From Flavobacterium zhairuonense (GTDB lineage Bacteria; Bacteroidota; Bacteroidia; Flavobacteriales; Flavobacteriaceae): DNA of 64,000 nucleotides. The notes below the pieces were generated by a model that was given only the letters and a program-made list of their open reading frames with translations, did not search any database and was not told the DNA's origin. Below, piece after piece: positions 10,019-20,221 of this stretch. The stretch covers positions 62,001 to 126,000 of the forward strand of contig NZ_SJSY01000074.1 of the NCBI RefSeq assembly GCF_004352915.1. The letters run 5' to 3'. A program made the position numbers and the translations under genes. The first letter of the stretch is position 1. Each line of letters begins with the position of its first letter.

Positions 10019-13009
10019 TTACTTCACAATCAATAACCATCCTTTTCCTTTAGGAACAGTTATTTCGTCTTTTGTTGTGAACGTTTTTGCAGATTGGAAA
10101 TTGGTAACCTCCGGAGCAGTAATAGTTGCTTTTGCAGGATTGATTCCTAGTTTTTTCCAATCAATATTTAGTTTCACATTTACATCAGCATCTGCCCAAC
10201 TTGCGATTGAAATTAAAGCCGTTCCGTTCTTTTTGTAAACTGTTGCTAGAACTTTTTCATTGTTTGTTTTTACAGGACAGTTTTCGCTCCAATATCCAAT
10301 CATTTCAGAACCTTTAATTCCGAAAGAATCCCATACTTTCCAGATGTTTCTTGGGTCAGCACCATCGCTCCAAGGCAATCTGTTTGTCATTCCGTAAACC
10401 ATTCCTCTCCATGGATTTCCACCATCTTGAAGCATTTCTCCCATTAATCCAAACGGAATTCCGCTTACTTCAGTTAAGAAAAAGTCAGGTTGATTTTTTT
10501 CGTAATCAAAGTATTCTCCAAACCATAATTTATTGATGTACGGGAAGTGTTCCATATATAAGTTGGCACTGTTATTAAATCCGTCGCTTTTGTTGTATTG
10601 ATTCGCGCTATGTAAATCGATAATTCCAGGGTGACCATCTTTAGTCAAAACTCTTTTGATACGTTTCATTGTGATTCTGTCGAAAGCAACGTCATCTAGA
10701 TAAATTCCATCAATACCAACATTTTGAGTCAGCCAATTCATTCCTTCCACATAGTAATTATGCCAACGGTTCATGCCACTATTTACAATCGCAGCATCTT
10801 TAATTTCTGGAACAAACCAAGCAGCGATATAATCGTCCCCAACATGTTCTTGAAGCCAAGAGAATCCGCCACCTTTTCCTGGAGAATAGATTTCGTGACC
10901 TAAACTTCTAAGAACGAAAGTCTCATAAGCCTTGTTAGAAACTTCTCTAACCGTATTGTAGATTTTTACTTTTAATCCTTTTTCGTGCGCTTCATCGATA
11001 TATGTTTTCATCTTTTTAAATTCGATAAAAGGATAATTGATATACGGATTGATTGCATTTGCGTGGTGAATATTGATTACCGTTGCGCCAGTTTTAGCAA
11101 TAGAATCGATTGGGCTGTATCTGTGATAAAACTTTGTATCCCATTGAAAATCTGTGTTAATTGTGTGGAAAGGGGTAATTAACAAATTGAAATTATAGTA
11201 TAACACTTCTCCTTTTTTCATTGTTCTAGCACCACTGTACGCATTTACTACAACTGATTTTTGATTTGGCGTAATCGTAATTCCACCTTTATTTTCGTTG
11301 CCCCAAGAAGTTGGAAGCAATAAAGGTTTTTGTAAATAGAAATTCGTGTTTAACGGACGGCTGTATTTTTCGTCTCTCAAAGAAAACTGCAATCCAGAAT
11401 TTACAGCACCAATCCAAGCGCCGTCTTGGTTTTTATGTGCAACGTCCCATTTCCAGTCAAAAGTTGCAGGACGATCTCCACCTTTTTGACCTAATCCCAT
11501 CATGTATTTTGCAGCTGTTGGCTGCATTGGCATTTGGAAATTAATGTCGTTAAAGGCAACATCTTCAAGCGCTGTAACTTTCACGATATAATGTACGAAA
11601 CCATCAAATTCAACTGAAGCGTTCACATCCATTTGAACCGATTTTGAGGTAGAAGTACTTTCCCAAGAAACCGTTCCAGCTTCTTTTTTAGTGAATTTTA
11701 CCCCACTGTTTTTCCATTGTGCTTCTTTTCCTGATGCATCAACAAAATGAAAATCGATTGGCGAACTTAAAATGTTATTTGGTTTTGCCGTTGTCGTTGT
11801 CATTTCTGGAGTAAAGAACGTCTGAATTTGTGCTGGAAATCCATTCGCAGCCAAAGTCAATTTTCTTCCTAATAAAGAAATTTCAGAATCTTTTACGACT
11901 AAAGGAATGTAAGGAGCAATAACCGTATTTTCTTGCGCTAAAGTTGAGTTTAACCATTTCAAACGCGTCATTTTTTCAGGACTGTCGATACCGCCATTTT
12001 TTGTAACTTCATTAGAAACCGTAATTTGTAAATTGATTTCTTTTGATTTTCCGTCAGCAATAACAGTTGCTTTTCCGTTGTAAGTTCCCGCAGCAACAGT
12101 TTGCGGAACGTCTATACCGCACCACATTGCCTGAATTTTTCCTTTAGAAACCGAAACTGTATTTGTAAAAGGAGAACCGTCATATCTTGTTCCGTCAGTA
12201 TTGATACAATTAATGTCTTTTGCATCAATTGTTCCGGTTGGACCAACTAAATTCGAAAAAGTAACTTTTACATTCTTTAAATCTTCAAGAGCGTAAACTC
12301 CTAATTGAAAAGCAAGATATTCACCTTTCATTGCCGTGTCTGAAAAACTATTTTGAACCCCTTTCTGAATCCATCTTTGAGGCAAATCAGTTTTCATTTT
12401 AATCGAATGTTCTCTATCTTCTGGAAAAACTAAGAAAGAATTTCCGCTGTTTTTTGCAACAATAGCAGTAGTTTCAGATGCTGTTGCAATAACTTCCATC
12501 GGATAAAAGCTATTGAACGCATTTACACTCTGAATCTCAGTTACTGAAGCATTGTCTTTTAAATTTGTTTTAATATTTGAAAGCCATTGTGCATCAGCTT
12601 TGTTTTCAGGTTTTTGATAAATTCCTTTCGGATAATTTGCCGTTCCTTCATCAACATATGGCATGTAATAAACGTAATATGTTCCTTTTCCCGAAATAGG
12701 TTCAAAGAAAATAGTTCCGTTTTCTCTATTGATGTTTTCGGTTTTTATGTTCTGAATTTCTTTTCCAGATGCATCCTGAACAATGATCTTTTTAAGTTCT
12801 GGATTTTGATCTCTTCTTCGCCATTCGATAGTTGTTTTAGCAACATTTCCTGTGCCAGAAAAAGCAATTACAGCACGGTGATTTCCTAATTGATTAGGAT
12901 TCCAGCTGTCATTTCCGTCTGAATATTTTATTTGGGCAGTCAATGAAATACTGAAAATGAAAAAGCTCATTACCAATATTTGATTTAAAGTTTGTTTGTT
13001 TAGTTTCAT
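10019..13009 (-). CDS. GH123-like / DUF6067 putative glycoside hydrolase, exported
   Basis: This 996-aa protein has a signal peptide ending near SLTAQ (residue 26). Beta-sandwich regions occupy roughly the first 600 residues and a barrel-like region follows. The barrel carries GIDGIYLDDVAFDR, a typical strand-end acidic motif of TIM-barrel hydrolases, then FLTEVSGIPFG and a late beta domain (ALISIASWADADV). I recognise it as the glycoside hydrolase domain-containing family related to GH123, whose characterised members cleave beta-N-acetylgalactosaminides. I cannot confirm the GH123 Asp-Glu catalytic pair here. The adjacent GH109 and GH35 genes make a GalNAc-containing substrate reasonable, but specificity is inference. 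Confidence 0.72.
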   Translation of the reverse strand: MKLNKQTLNQILVMSFFIFSISLTAQIKYSDGNDSWNPNQLGNHRAVIAFSGTGNVAKTTIEWRRRDQNPELKKIIVQDASGKEIQNIKTENINRENGTIFFEPISGKGTYYVYYMPYVDEGTANYPKGIYQKPENKADAQWLSNIKTNLKDNASVTEIQSVNAFNSFYPMEVIATASETTAIVAKNSGNSFLVFPEDREHSIKMKTDLPQRWIQKGVQNSFSDTAMKGEYLAFQLGVYALEDLKNVKVTFSNLVGPTGTIDAKDINCINTDGTRYDGSPFTNTVSVSKGKIQAMWCGIDVPQTVAAGTYNGKATVIADGKSKEINLQITVSNEVTKNGGIDSPEKMTRLKWLNSTLAQENTVIAPYIPLVVKDSEISLLGRKLTLAANGFPAQIQTFFTPEMTTTTAKPNNILSSPIDFHFVDASGKEAQWKNSGVKFTKKEAGTVSWESTSTSKSVQMDVNASVEFDGFVHYIVKVTALEDVAFNDINFQMPMQPTAAKYMMGLGQKGGDRPATFDWKWDVAHKNQDGAWIGAVNSGLQFSLRDEKYSRPLNTNFYLQKPLLLPTSWGNENKGGITITPNQKSVVVNAYSGARTMKKGEVLYYNFNLLITPFHTINTDFQWDTKFYHRYSPIDSIAKTGATVINIHHANAINPYINYPFIEFKKMKTYIDEAHEKGLKVKIYNTVREVSNKAYETFVLRSLGHEIYSPGKGGGFSWLQEHVGDDYIAAWFVPEIKDAAIVNSGMNRWHNYYVEGMNWLTQNVGIDGIYLDDVAFDRITMKRIKRVLTKDGHPGIIDLHSANQYNKSDGFNNSANLYMEHFPYINKLWFGEYFDYEKNQPDFFLTEVSGIPFGLMGEMLQDGGNPWRGMVYGMTNRLPWSDGADPRNIWKVWDSFGIKGSEMIGYWSENCPVKTNNEKVLATVYKKNGTALISIASWADADVNVKLNIDWKKLGINPAKATITAPEVTNFQSAKTFTTKDEITVPKGKGWLLIVK

Positions 13010-13050
13010 TGTGTTTGATATTCAATTAATAAGGTGTAGTTAGATTTTAT

Positions 13051-14052
13051 TTAGTAAACGGCTTTCCAACCTTGTTTCTTCCAATATGCAATAATTGGTT
13101 TATAAGGACCGTATTTATGTTGTTCTTCTGAGAAATTATCCTGAAAAGGGCTATGCGAATAATCGATAGGTTTGCCCATTTTATTAGGATAATCAAATGT
13201 TTTTGGATTTGGTCTTGTATGCTGTGAATCGTCATTTACAAATGCTGCGATGTCAAGCGCTTCTTTGTCTGTAAGATAAGGTTTTCCTAAGGAAACTTTA
13301 TCATAAGGCATATTGCTTTTTAGCCATTGTGCTTGTTTGATTACACGATGCATGCTTGAACCTGGCTGGTAACCGTACTCTCCCCAAAGAGGAGGGTAGG
13401 TGTAGCCTGATTTATCAGCATTATAAACACCTTCGCCATTATTTCCGTGGCATCTTGCACAGTTTTCGGCAAATAAAACTTTTCCTCTTTCTGGACTTGC
13501 GGCAACATCTGGAAATTCGATTTCTAGATTTTTTGCTCCTTTAAAATTACCATCTTTTGGCACAAATTTGCTGATCCATTTAAAATAAGATAAAAAAGCC
13601 ACCATTTCTTTGCTGTCAAGCGGAAGAGGTTTTCCGGAATGCGGACGCATAATACAGTTATTTACACGTTCAGCAAGCGTTAATACTTTATTTTCTCGGC
13701 CTCTATACTGCGGATAATTATCGTGTGAAGACATTAAATTGAACGCATGAGGTTTTGTTCCTGCATCTTGATGGCAGTTCGTACAATTCATTTTGTTGCC
13801 TAAATATTTCCCATTTTTTCCATTTGGACCAATGTAATAAGCCGTTTTCATCATTAATTCCCTTCCATAGCGAACCGATTCTCCAAATTGGTCGTCTGGA
13901 ATATCAGAAGTGTCAATTGTGATATAACCTTCATCTTCTTCTCCTTCTTCAGTTGTTTTTGAAGCCAAAGTTTGAGAATTTGATTTGGTACAAGAATTAA
14001 AAACAGCTATTGAAAATGCTGAAAAAAGTCCGATAAGAATTGTCTTTTTCAT
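13051..14052 (-). CDS. TsdA-like dihaem cytochrome c lipoprotein
   Basis: The N-terminus has a lipobox (AVFNSC, Cys21), so this should be an anchored periplasmic lipoprotein. Two haem sites are visible: CTNCH at 90-94 and CARCH at 198-202. The N-terminal domain closely resembles thiosulfate dehydrogenase/tetrathionate reductase TsdA. It has the GRELMMKTAYYIGPNG segment, MNCTNCHQDAGT and RVNNCIMRPHSG; in TsdA a cysteine at that last place (Cys133 here) is the unusual axial ligand of haem 1. Length (333 aa) suits the family. It lies 12 bp after the arylsulfotransferase-like gene, inside a sugar operon, which is odd for TsdA. It may instead be another dihaem oxidoreductase with the same fold. 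Confidence 0.82.
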   Translation of the reverse strand: MKKTILIGLFSAFSIAVFNSCTKSNSQTLASKTTEEGEEDEGYITIDTSDIPDDQFGESVRYGRELMMKTAYYIGPNGKNGKYLGNKMNCTNCHQDAGTKPHAFNLMSSHDNYPQYRGRENKVLTLAERVNNCIMRPHSGKPLPLDSKEMVAFLSYFKWISKFVPKDGNFKGAKNLEIEFPDVAASPERGKVLFAENCARCHGNNGEGVYNADKSGYTYPPLWGEYGYQPGSSMHRVIKQAQWLKSNMPYDKVSLGKPYLTDKEALDIAAFVNDDSQHTRPNPKTFDYPNKMGKPIDYSHSPFQDNFSEEQHKYGPYKPIIAYWKKQGWKAVY

Positions 14053-14064
14053 GGCTAGTATTTT

Positions 14065-15477
14065 TTAATTTAGAAGAAAAGGTTTCAGTTTTTCTTCGGG
14101 AATAAAGATGGTTCTGTATGGTGGAATTTCAGATTCTAAAGCCCACAACAAGACACCTTTTTTATTGGTTAAAACGGTAATATGTCTTTTAGAACAACAA
14201 ACAAGAAGAAGATCTTTATTAATCATATAGGCGCTTCCCATTCTATCGTTGTATATATCTTTTGGTAATTTTATTTGGAAATCCAGATGTACTGAATTGT
14301 CTTTTTCATTTATTTTTAAAGTAAAAACCGATGATTGTTTTTTATCAACGCCATTATCAAAAAACAACAAACTTCCTTCTTGATTTATGTGTGCGGCATG
14401 CGCCTGAGAAAAATTTGTGTCTGGAGCCATTTTCATTGTGCCATCTTTTCCTAATTTCCAGATTACTTTTCCAGTTTTCGAGTTAATTTTCCAAATCTGC
14501 CCATTATTATAGAAAGAGATTAAGAAGTTTCCATCTGTATCGTAGCTCAAGCTGTTGGCGTGCGTCCAGTCTTTTTTAGTTTTTAGTAAATTTTTATCCT
14601 TAAACGGATCTAAATCATCAAAAACGCTCCATTTCCAAAGCTGTTTTCCTTTTCGATCCAAAATCTGAATTCCGTCGCCGTTGATTGTATCTTGTTTTTT
14701 TCCTCCAATGGAAGTCAAATCGATTATTTTTTGGTCAACCGTTAAAACCACAATTTCATTAGCCGATTTTTTTATGATTTCATGATGAATTGTTTGTTTT
14801 AAATCGCCTTGGCCTTTTTTAATATGTGTTAAAGTATCGCCTTGAATGTTGATTTCGAGAATTTCGCTTCCGTAGCTTGTCGGTTCGTCGTTTGTTCCTA
14901 AAATCGAAAGTATGGTTTGATCTTTAGTAAAATGCGCTACTTTAAATCCTGTTCCTTCAACGGTATAATACCATCTTAAATTTCCTTTGTAATCAACAAT
15001 ATAAGCGGTTCCAGGAGTTTCTCTTTTTGCCAAAAGCATAAAACCTTTTTTGAAATTTTCTGGTAATAATTCTGGTTTTGGGCAATTGGCTTTGAATTGT
15101 TTTTGAAGCCATTCCGGAAGTTTTCTTGATTTGAAAGTGTAGATTTTGCTTGGTTTTTTTTCACCGTTCTGAATCGTAACCAATTGATAACTGTAATTCG
15201 TTTCCGGACTGATATTGCACAGAACTAAAGAATGTTTAAGACCGTTTCTTGAAATAGGTGAAGTTATTTTGCTCGCGATTCCTTTTTTATCCGACCAATA
15301 TTCTGCATATACCTGAACATTGTCCTTCGTAGTAACATCGATCTGAATTTTCAATTCGTTGTTGCTATGAGTCCCAATGCTAATATTTGTGATACCATTG
15401 CTCTGATTTTTGGAACAGCCTGCAAAAACAAGCAAAACCAAAATAAAACTCCATTTTAATACTATTTTTTTGATCAT
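14065..15477 (-). CDS. Arylsulfotransferase (ASST)-like lipoprotein
   Basis: I choose the start at 15477 because it gives a clean lipoprotein signal (MIKKIVLKWS... then FAGC, Cys21); the in-frame ATG at 15531 adds 18 residues that would spoil it. After an N-terminal fibronectin-like part (about residues 30-110) comes a six-bladed-propeller-like region with repeated GNLRWYY, GKQLWKW, GKVIWKLG and GVLLWAL blades. Conserved-looking histidines occur in TIHHEI, WTHANSLSYD and SQAHAAHI. This matches the arylsulfotransferase family, which moves sulfate between aryl groups using a catalytic histidine. Many members are uncharacterised, so real activity is uncertain. Pairing with a TsdA-like cytochrome hints at sulfur chemistry. 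Confidence 0.75.
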   Translation of the reverse strand: MIKKIVLKWSFILVLLVFAGCSKNQSNGITNISIGTHSNNELKIQIDVTTKDNVQVYAEYWSDKKGIASKITSPISRNGLKHSLVLCNISPETNYSYQLVTIQNGEKKPSKIYTFKSRKLPEWLQKQFKANCPKPELLPENFKKGFMLLAKRETPGTAYIVDYKGNLRWYYTVEGTGFKVAHFTKDQTILSILGTNDEPTSYGSEILEINIQGDTLTHIKKGQGDLKQTIHHEIIKKSANEIVVLTVDQKIIDLTSIGGKKQDTINGDGIQILDRKGKQLWKWSVFDDLDPFKDKNLLKTKKDWTHANSLSYDTDGNFLISFYNNGQIWKINSKTGKVIWKLGKDGTMKMAPDTNFSQAHAAHINQEGSLLFFDNGVDKKQSSVFTLKINEKDNSVHLDFQIKLPKDIYNDRMGSAYMINKDLLLVCCSKRHITVLTNKKGVLLWALESEIPPYRTIFIPEEKLKPFLLN

Positions 15478-15578
15478 CTTAAAGGTTTTCTTTGTGAGAC
15501 AGAAAAGTACTTTTTTTGTGTAAAAAATCAAGAATAGACAGACAATTTTAACTGTCTATTCTTGATTTAAAAATTTAT

Positions 15579-17090
15579 TTATTGTCTGTCGGCATTGCTT
15601 AATTTCGGGTTAAGATCAACCTGACTTTGTGGATAAGTATAATACTTGTTTTGTGGCATTTTAACTAAAGCCGCTTCACCAACTCTAAGGTGATATGCAT
15701 TTACAAGAACATCATATTTGTTCATTCTGATCAAGTCGGCGCGACGTTTTCCTTCGTAGAAAAGTTCCCAGCCTCTTTCTTGCAATATCGCATCTCTCAA
15801 AGTTTCTTTTGTCAGACCTGATAAAACCAATAATTTAGCGTGTGATCTTCCTTTTACCTGATTGATAAGATCAATTGCTTCCTGAGTTGGTCCGCTGATT
15901 TCATTCAGAGCTTCAGCTCTGCTTAGTAAAACATCAGCGTAACGTAAGATGTTTACACTATGACCGTCATAATACGTTGTAGTTTCATCGTCAGCATATT
16001 TTCTTGTCGAAACATCTGGCATGTAAAATTCACCAGCTGGCGGTTGAGCTCCCAATGATGGGGCTTGTTTATGAAGAAGATCATCAGTTCCCATAAATTC
16101 TGGGAAGAAACATTGTTTTCTTTCATCTTCATCGCCAAAAGTATTGTAGAAATCCCAGTTTACAGTATAATACTGCCATCTGTTTTGAACTATAGGGTGA
16201 TCAATTGGGCCAAAGTGGTTTAGCAACTCAGTACCGTTTGTATTTGCATCACTAAGAGAAGAGAAAATATTCTCACTGCACCATTTGTTGCTTTCTTTGA
16301 ATAAACCTAAATAAGATGGAAAAAGATGGTATTCATTTAAATCCATTACTTGCTGTGTAAGCGTTACAACTTTTTGCCAGTCGTGGCTACGCATATATAG
16401 TTTCGCCAACAAAGTAAGCGCAGCTCCTTTTGTTGCACGTTGAACATCATTTGTGCCGTAGATTGTCTCTTTTTTATAATTAACAGGCAATACAGCTGCA
16501 GCTTCAGTTAATTGCTTAACTAAAAAAGCATCAATTTCTTCAACAGATGTTGGAGGTGTCTGCTCTAAATAATTTGGATTAGCAAGATTTTCGTCGGTAA
16601 TTAAAATAACAGGGCCCCAAGAATCTGTCAAATCCATATAAGCAGAAGCTCTCAAAAATTTAGCTTCAGCAATAAATTGCGCTTTTTCGGCATCAGTAAT
16701 CGAAGTCATCTTGTTGATGTAAAAGATGGCATTGTTTGCATTTGAGACCAATTTATACATCGCATTCCAATCTTCTAAAAGTAAGCCATTTGTAGAGCTC
16801 CAAGTTCCTAAAGACAATTGTCCCGGGTCACCACCATATTGGCAGTGTCCTAAATCTGTTGCAATATCAGTCAGAGCAAAATGTCTCGTTGCCCAGTACG
16901 AAAAGTTATCGCCAACAGATGGTCCTTTTAGTCGGCCATAAATGGAATTAACAGCAGCAATCGCGTCAGATTTGGTTTGGTACCCATTGGTATTCGTTAA
17001 ACTGCTGTATACCGTAGGATCTAAGTCCTCATTGCAGGAATATTGTAAACCAGCAGCAAGTAAAAGCAATAAGATTGTATATTTTTTCAT
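15579..17090 (-). CDS. SusD/RagB family outer-membrane nutrient-binding lipoprotein
   Basis: This is the glycan-binding lid of a SusCD outer-membrane importer. The N-terminus carries a lipoprotein signal with Cys19 (LQYSC), followed by NEDLDPTVYS. The TPR-like helical SusD fold is evident in AKFLRASAYMDLTDSWGPVILIT, the typical RAxxYxxL segment, and in the C-terminal LQERGWELFYEGKRRADLIR block, a hallmark of the family. The gene follows susC with a 32-bp gap and should be co-transcribed. The carbohydrate bound cannot be predicted from sequence alone. Confidence 0.97.
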   Translation of the reverse strand: MKKYTILLLLLAAGLQYSCNEDLDPTVYSSLTNTNGYQTKSDAIAAVNSIYGRLKGPSVGDNFSYWATRHFALTDIATDLGHCQYGGDPGQLSLGTWSSTNGLLLEDWNAMYKLVSNANNAIFYINKMTSITDAEKAQFIAEAKFLRASAYMDLTDSWGPVILITDENLANPNYLEQTPPTSVEEIDAFLVKQLTEAAAVLPVNYKKETIYGTNDVQRATKGAALTLLAKLYMRSHDWQKVVTLTQQVMDLNEYHLFPSYLGLFKESNKWCSENIFSSLSDANTNGTELLNHFGPIDHPIVQNRWQYYTVNWDFYNTFGDEDERKQCFFPEFMGTDDLLHKQAPSLGAQPPAGEFYMPDVSTRKYADDETTTYYDGHSVNILRYADVLLSRAEALNEISGPTQEAIDLINQVKGRSHAKLLVLSGLTKETLRDAILQERGWELFYEGKRRADLIRMNKYDVLVNAYHLRVGEAALVKMPQNKYYTYPQSQVDLNPKLSNADRQ

Positions 17091-17122
17091 TTTGATAAAT
17101 TTAAATGTTACTGAAAAAGCTA

Positions 17123-20100
17123 TTAATGAATTGCTATTTTAATTCCTAATATAAACGTTCTCGAAGCCGGGAAAGAGTTGAAATCAATTCCTCCACCAAG
17201 GTTTTGTGCCGTAGCTGTACCAGTATGCCCATTAATTTCAGGATCGTTTCCAGAATATTTTGTAATGGTCAATAAATTTTGACCTGTTGCATACAATCTG
17301 ATAGTATCAATAAATTTTGTTGGTTTTAAGATACTTTCTGGAATAGAATATCCAATCGATAAATTTTTAAGACGCAAGTATGATGCATCTTCAACAAATT
17401 TTGAATTTACATAACTTCCGTATGAACTTTTGTAGTAACCATCTCTTGGAATATCAGTATTTTCATTTGTTCCAGCAACCCAACGATTCAAAGCATCTGT
17501 ACTTGTGCTTGATTCACCAACCATTTTTGTCATGTTGTAAACGGAGTAGTCAAGAGCACCTTGGAAAAAGATATTTACATCAAAATTCCCGAATCTAAAA
17601 TCATTATTGAAACCAACGATGTAATGTGGAGTAGAATTTCCTAAATAAGTTCTATCAGCAGCAGTTATTTTTCCGTCGCCATCTAAATCCGCATATTTTG
17701 GATCACCTGGTTTAGATAATGGTTGTGGAGCATAAACCTCTCCTGTTTTTACAACGCCTGCATATACAAATCCGTATAATAGCCCCATTTCTTTTCCTGG
17801 TTCAAGTCTTGTGAATTCACGACCAGAAACAGTTCCACTTGGATTAGAAGTATTATAACTGATAATTTTAACATTATCAGCAAGAGCAACAACTTCTTGT
17901 TTATTGTAAGCAAGATTTAAAGAGGTTCTCCAGTAGAATTTATCATTTCTGAAATTCTCGCTGCTTATTCCAAGCTCAATTCCTTTATTGTCAATTGTAC
18001 CTGAGTTAAGTGTTTGAGTATTAAATCCCCACCATCCTCCAACTGGCACATTCAAAAGTGCGTCAGTTGTTCTCTTTTTGTAAACATCAATTGTAGCAGT
18101 AATTCTGTCGTTAAAGAATCCCATGTCCAAACCAATATTGGCTTGAGCTTGCTGTTCCCATTTCAAATCAGGATTTGCCAAGTTTTTAGGCTCGTTACCT
18201 CCTTCAAAAGAACCATCAGAAATAGTAGTATTCCAAGGCTGTAAAGTAGACATGTATGCATAATCAGCGATTCCGTCATTACCTGTAATACCATAACTAA
18301 CTCTTAATTTTAAATCAGATAGCTTTTCAAAACTTTGCATAAATGACTCTTTTGAAATTCTCCATGCAACAGCTCCAGATGGAAAAGTACCGTATTTGTT
18401 ATTTGGACCAAAACGAGAAGAACCATCACGTCTGATTGTAAATGAAGCTAAATATTTGTCGCCAAATGAATAGCCTAACCTTCCAAAATAAGAAGTAAGT
18501 TTTGTTTCTTGTTTTTGTGTTTCTGGTTTCAAGTAAACCGAAGCACTTTCAAGATTATAATAAGTCAAGATATCATTAGCAAAGCCAGAGCCAGACGCTT
18601 TCATTCTTTCGTAAGTATCTTTTTGGTTAGAAGTTCCAATCATTGCTGTGAAAGAATGTTGCTCTTTAATATTAAATTTATAAGTTAAATATTGTTCTGT
18701 ACTCCATCTAAAATACGTTTTGTTTTCCTCAGATCCTGTTCCGTTTAGAGCGGCACCTGCCACAAGAGTTCTTGGAGTATATTTACCTTGGATATTTTCC
18801 TGCCATTCAGCACCTGCACCAAAATGATACGTTAAACCTTTAATGATTTCATAATCCATAAACATATTACCGTTTACTAATCTGTTGATGCTATGATCTG
18901 TAGGTTCTAGCAAAAGTGCCAAAGCATTGTCTTTTCCTTGATATTTATAGTAAGAGCCGTCAGCATTATAGATAGGAATTGAAGGTGGTGCAGTCTGGAT
19001 TGAGAACATAGGAGACAAGATATTGTCGCCAAAATCACTATTATGTCCTTCGCTTGCAGCACCATAAACGTTTGCTCCAACAGTTACTTTTTCGGTAAAT
19101 TTTTTCTCAGATCCAATACGAACACTGTATCTTGTGAAATCAGTATTTTCAACTGCTCCGGTTTGTTTTAAGTAATTTCCAGATAAGAAAAATTTAGATG
19201 TTTTATCGCTTCCGCTAAAAGTAAGTGTTCTGTTCAGCACTTCACCTGGACGCGTTGCAGCTTCAAACCAATTAGTATTGGCAATAGGAAAACTTGGAGG
19301 AAAAACCGCTGGCCTTCCGTTTTCAGCAGCAATAGCGTTTTGAATAGAAGCATATTGCTGTCCAGTCAATAAAGATGGCTCCTGAATAATATTTTGGAAA
19401 CCGTCTGAAATCTCGCCTTCAATCTGCATTTTGCCTGATTTCCCTTTTTTAGTCGTAATCATGATAACTCCATTTCCTCCTCTTGAACCGTAAATTGCAG
19501 TAGAAGCGGCATCTTTAAGGATTTGGATGCTTTCAATATCATTCGGGCTGATTGATGCACCTGTACTTGTAATAAATCCGTCAACTACATATAAAGGTGC
19601 ATTTGAAGTTGTAATAGAGTTTCCTCCTCTGACAACGATAGTTGGATTAGTTCCCGGAGCATAACTGTTTTGCTGTACTTGAACTCCCGAAGCACGTCCT
19701 TGCAGAGCCTGGCCAACATTGGCAACTGTACCGCCTAAGTTCAAATTGTCTTTGCCAACAGATGCTACAGCTCCAGTAAGGTCTTTTTTCTTTGCCTTTC
19801 CGTATCCAATTACAACTTCTTCTAATTTTTGTCCTGCTTCTTTCATGACAATTTTTAGAGAAGAGCTTCCAACTGATACTTCTTGATCTTCCATACCAAT
19901 GTAAGTCACAATCAATTTTGTAACATTATCAGCTACAGTAATCGAGAAACTTCCGTCAACATCGGTCTGAACTCCTTTTGTAGTACCTTTTACCACAACA
20001 TTTGCGCCCGGAAGAGGCAAACCATTCTGATCTGTTACTGTACCTTTTATGGTTTTCTCAAAAAATATTGAAGAATAATTTTTCTCAGAGGTATTTATTG

Positions 20101-20221
20101 ATGAAACAGCCGAAGCTTGAAATGTAAATGCCAACAATGAAAGCAATGTTAGTTTAATTTCTTTACCGGATAAATTGTTAATCCGAAAATCTCTTGGCTT
20201 TTTTTGGGTTAATAATTTCAT
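17123..20221 (-). CDS. SusC/RagA family TonB-linked outer-membrane transporter
   Basis: This 1032-aa TonB-dependent barrel imports oligosaccharides together with the SusD lipoprotein. In order it has a signal region, a carboxypeptidase-regulatory-like domain (GTVTDQNGLPLPGANVVVKG, about residues 58-130), the TonB-box segment EEVVIGYG, a plug domain with VRGGNSITTSNAPLYVVDG, and a long barrel ending in aromatic-rich strands. There is no N-terminal STN domain and no FecI/FecR pair nearby, so anti-sigma signalling is not expected. Control by the LacI-type regulator through the operator 250-330 bp upstream is more likely. It is the first gene of the minus-strand operon. Confidence 0.97.
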   Translation of the reverse strand: MKLLTQKKPRDFRINNLSGKEIKLTLLSLLAFTFQASAVSSINTSEKNYSSIFFEKTIKGTVTDQNGLPLPGANVVVKGTTKGVQTDVDGSFSITVADNVTKLIVTYIGMEDQEVSVGSSSLKIVMKEAGQKLEEVVIGYGKAKKKDLTGAVASVGKDNLNLGGTVANVGQALQGRASGVQVQQNSYAPGTNPTIVVRGGNSITTSNAPLYVVDGFITSTGASISPNDIESIQILKDAASTAIYGSRGGNGVIMITTKKGKSGKMQIEGEISDGFQNIIQEPSLLTGQQYASIQNAIAAENGRPAVFPPSFPIANTNWFEAATRPGEVLNRTLTFSGSDKTSKFFLSGNYLKQTGAVENTDFTRYSVRIGSEKKFTEKVTVGANVYGAASEGHNSDFGDNILSPMFSIQTAPPSIPIYNADGSYYKYQGKDNALALLLEPTDHSINRLVNGNMFMDYEIIKGLTYHFGAGAEWQENIQGKYTPRTLVAGAALNGTGSEENKTYFRWSTEQYLTYKFNIKEQHSFTAMIGTSNQKDTYERMKASGSGFANDILTYYNLESASVYLKPETQKQETKLTSYFGRLGYSFGDKYLASFTIRRDGSSRFGPNNKYGTFPSGAVAWRISKESFMQSFEKLSDLKLRVSYGITGNDGIADYAYMSTLQPWNTTISDGSFEGGNEPKNLANPDLKWEQQAQANIGLDMGFFNDRITATIDVYKKRTTDALLNVPVGGWWGFNTQTLNSGTIDNKGIELGISSENFRNDKFYWRTSLNLAYNKQEVVALADNVKIISYNTSNPSGTVSGREFTRLEPGKEMGLLYGFVYAGVVKTGEVYAPQPLSKPGDPKYADLDGDGKITAADRTYLGNSTPHYIVGFNNDFRFGNFDVNIFFQGALDYSVYNMTKMVGESSTSTDALNRWVAGTNENTDIPRDGYYKSSYGSYVNSKFVEDASYLRLKNLSIGYSIPESILKPTKFIDTIRLYATGQNLLTITKYSGNDPEINGHTGTATAQNLGGGIDFNSFPASRTFILGIKIAIH

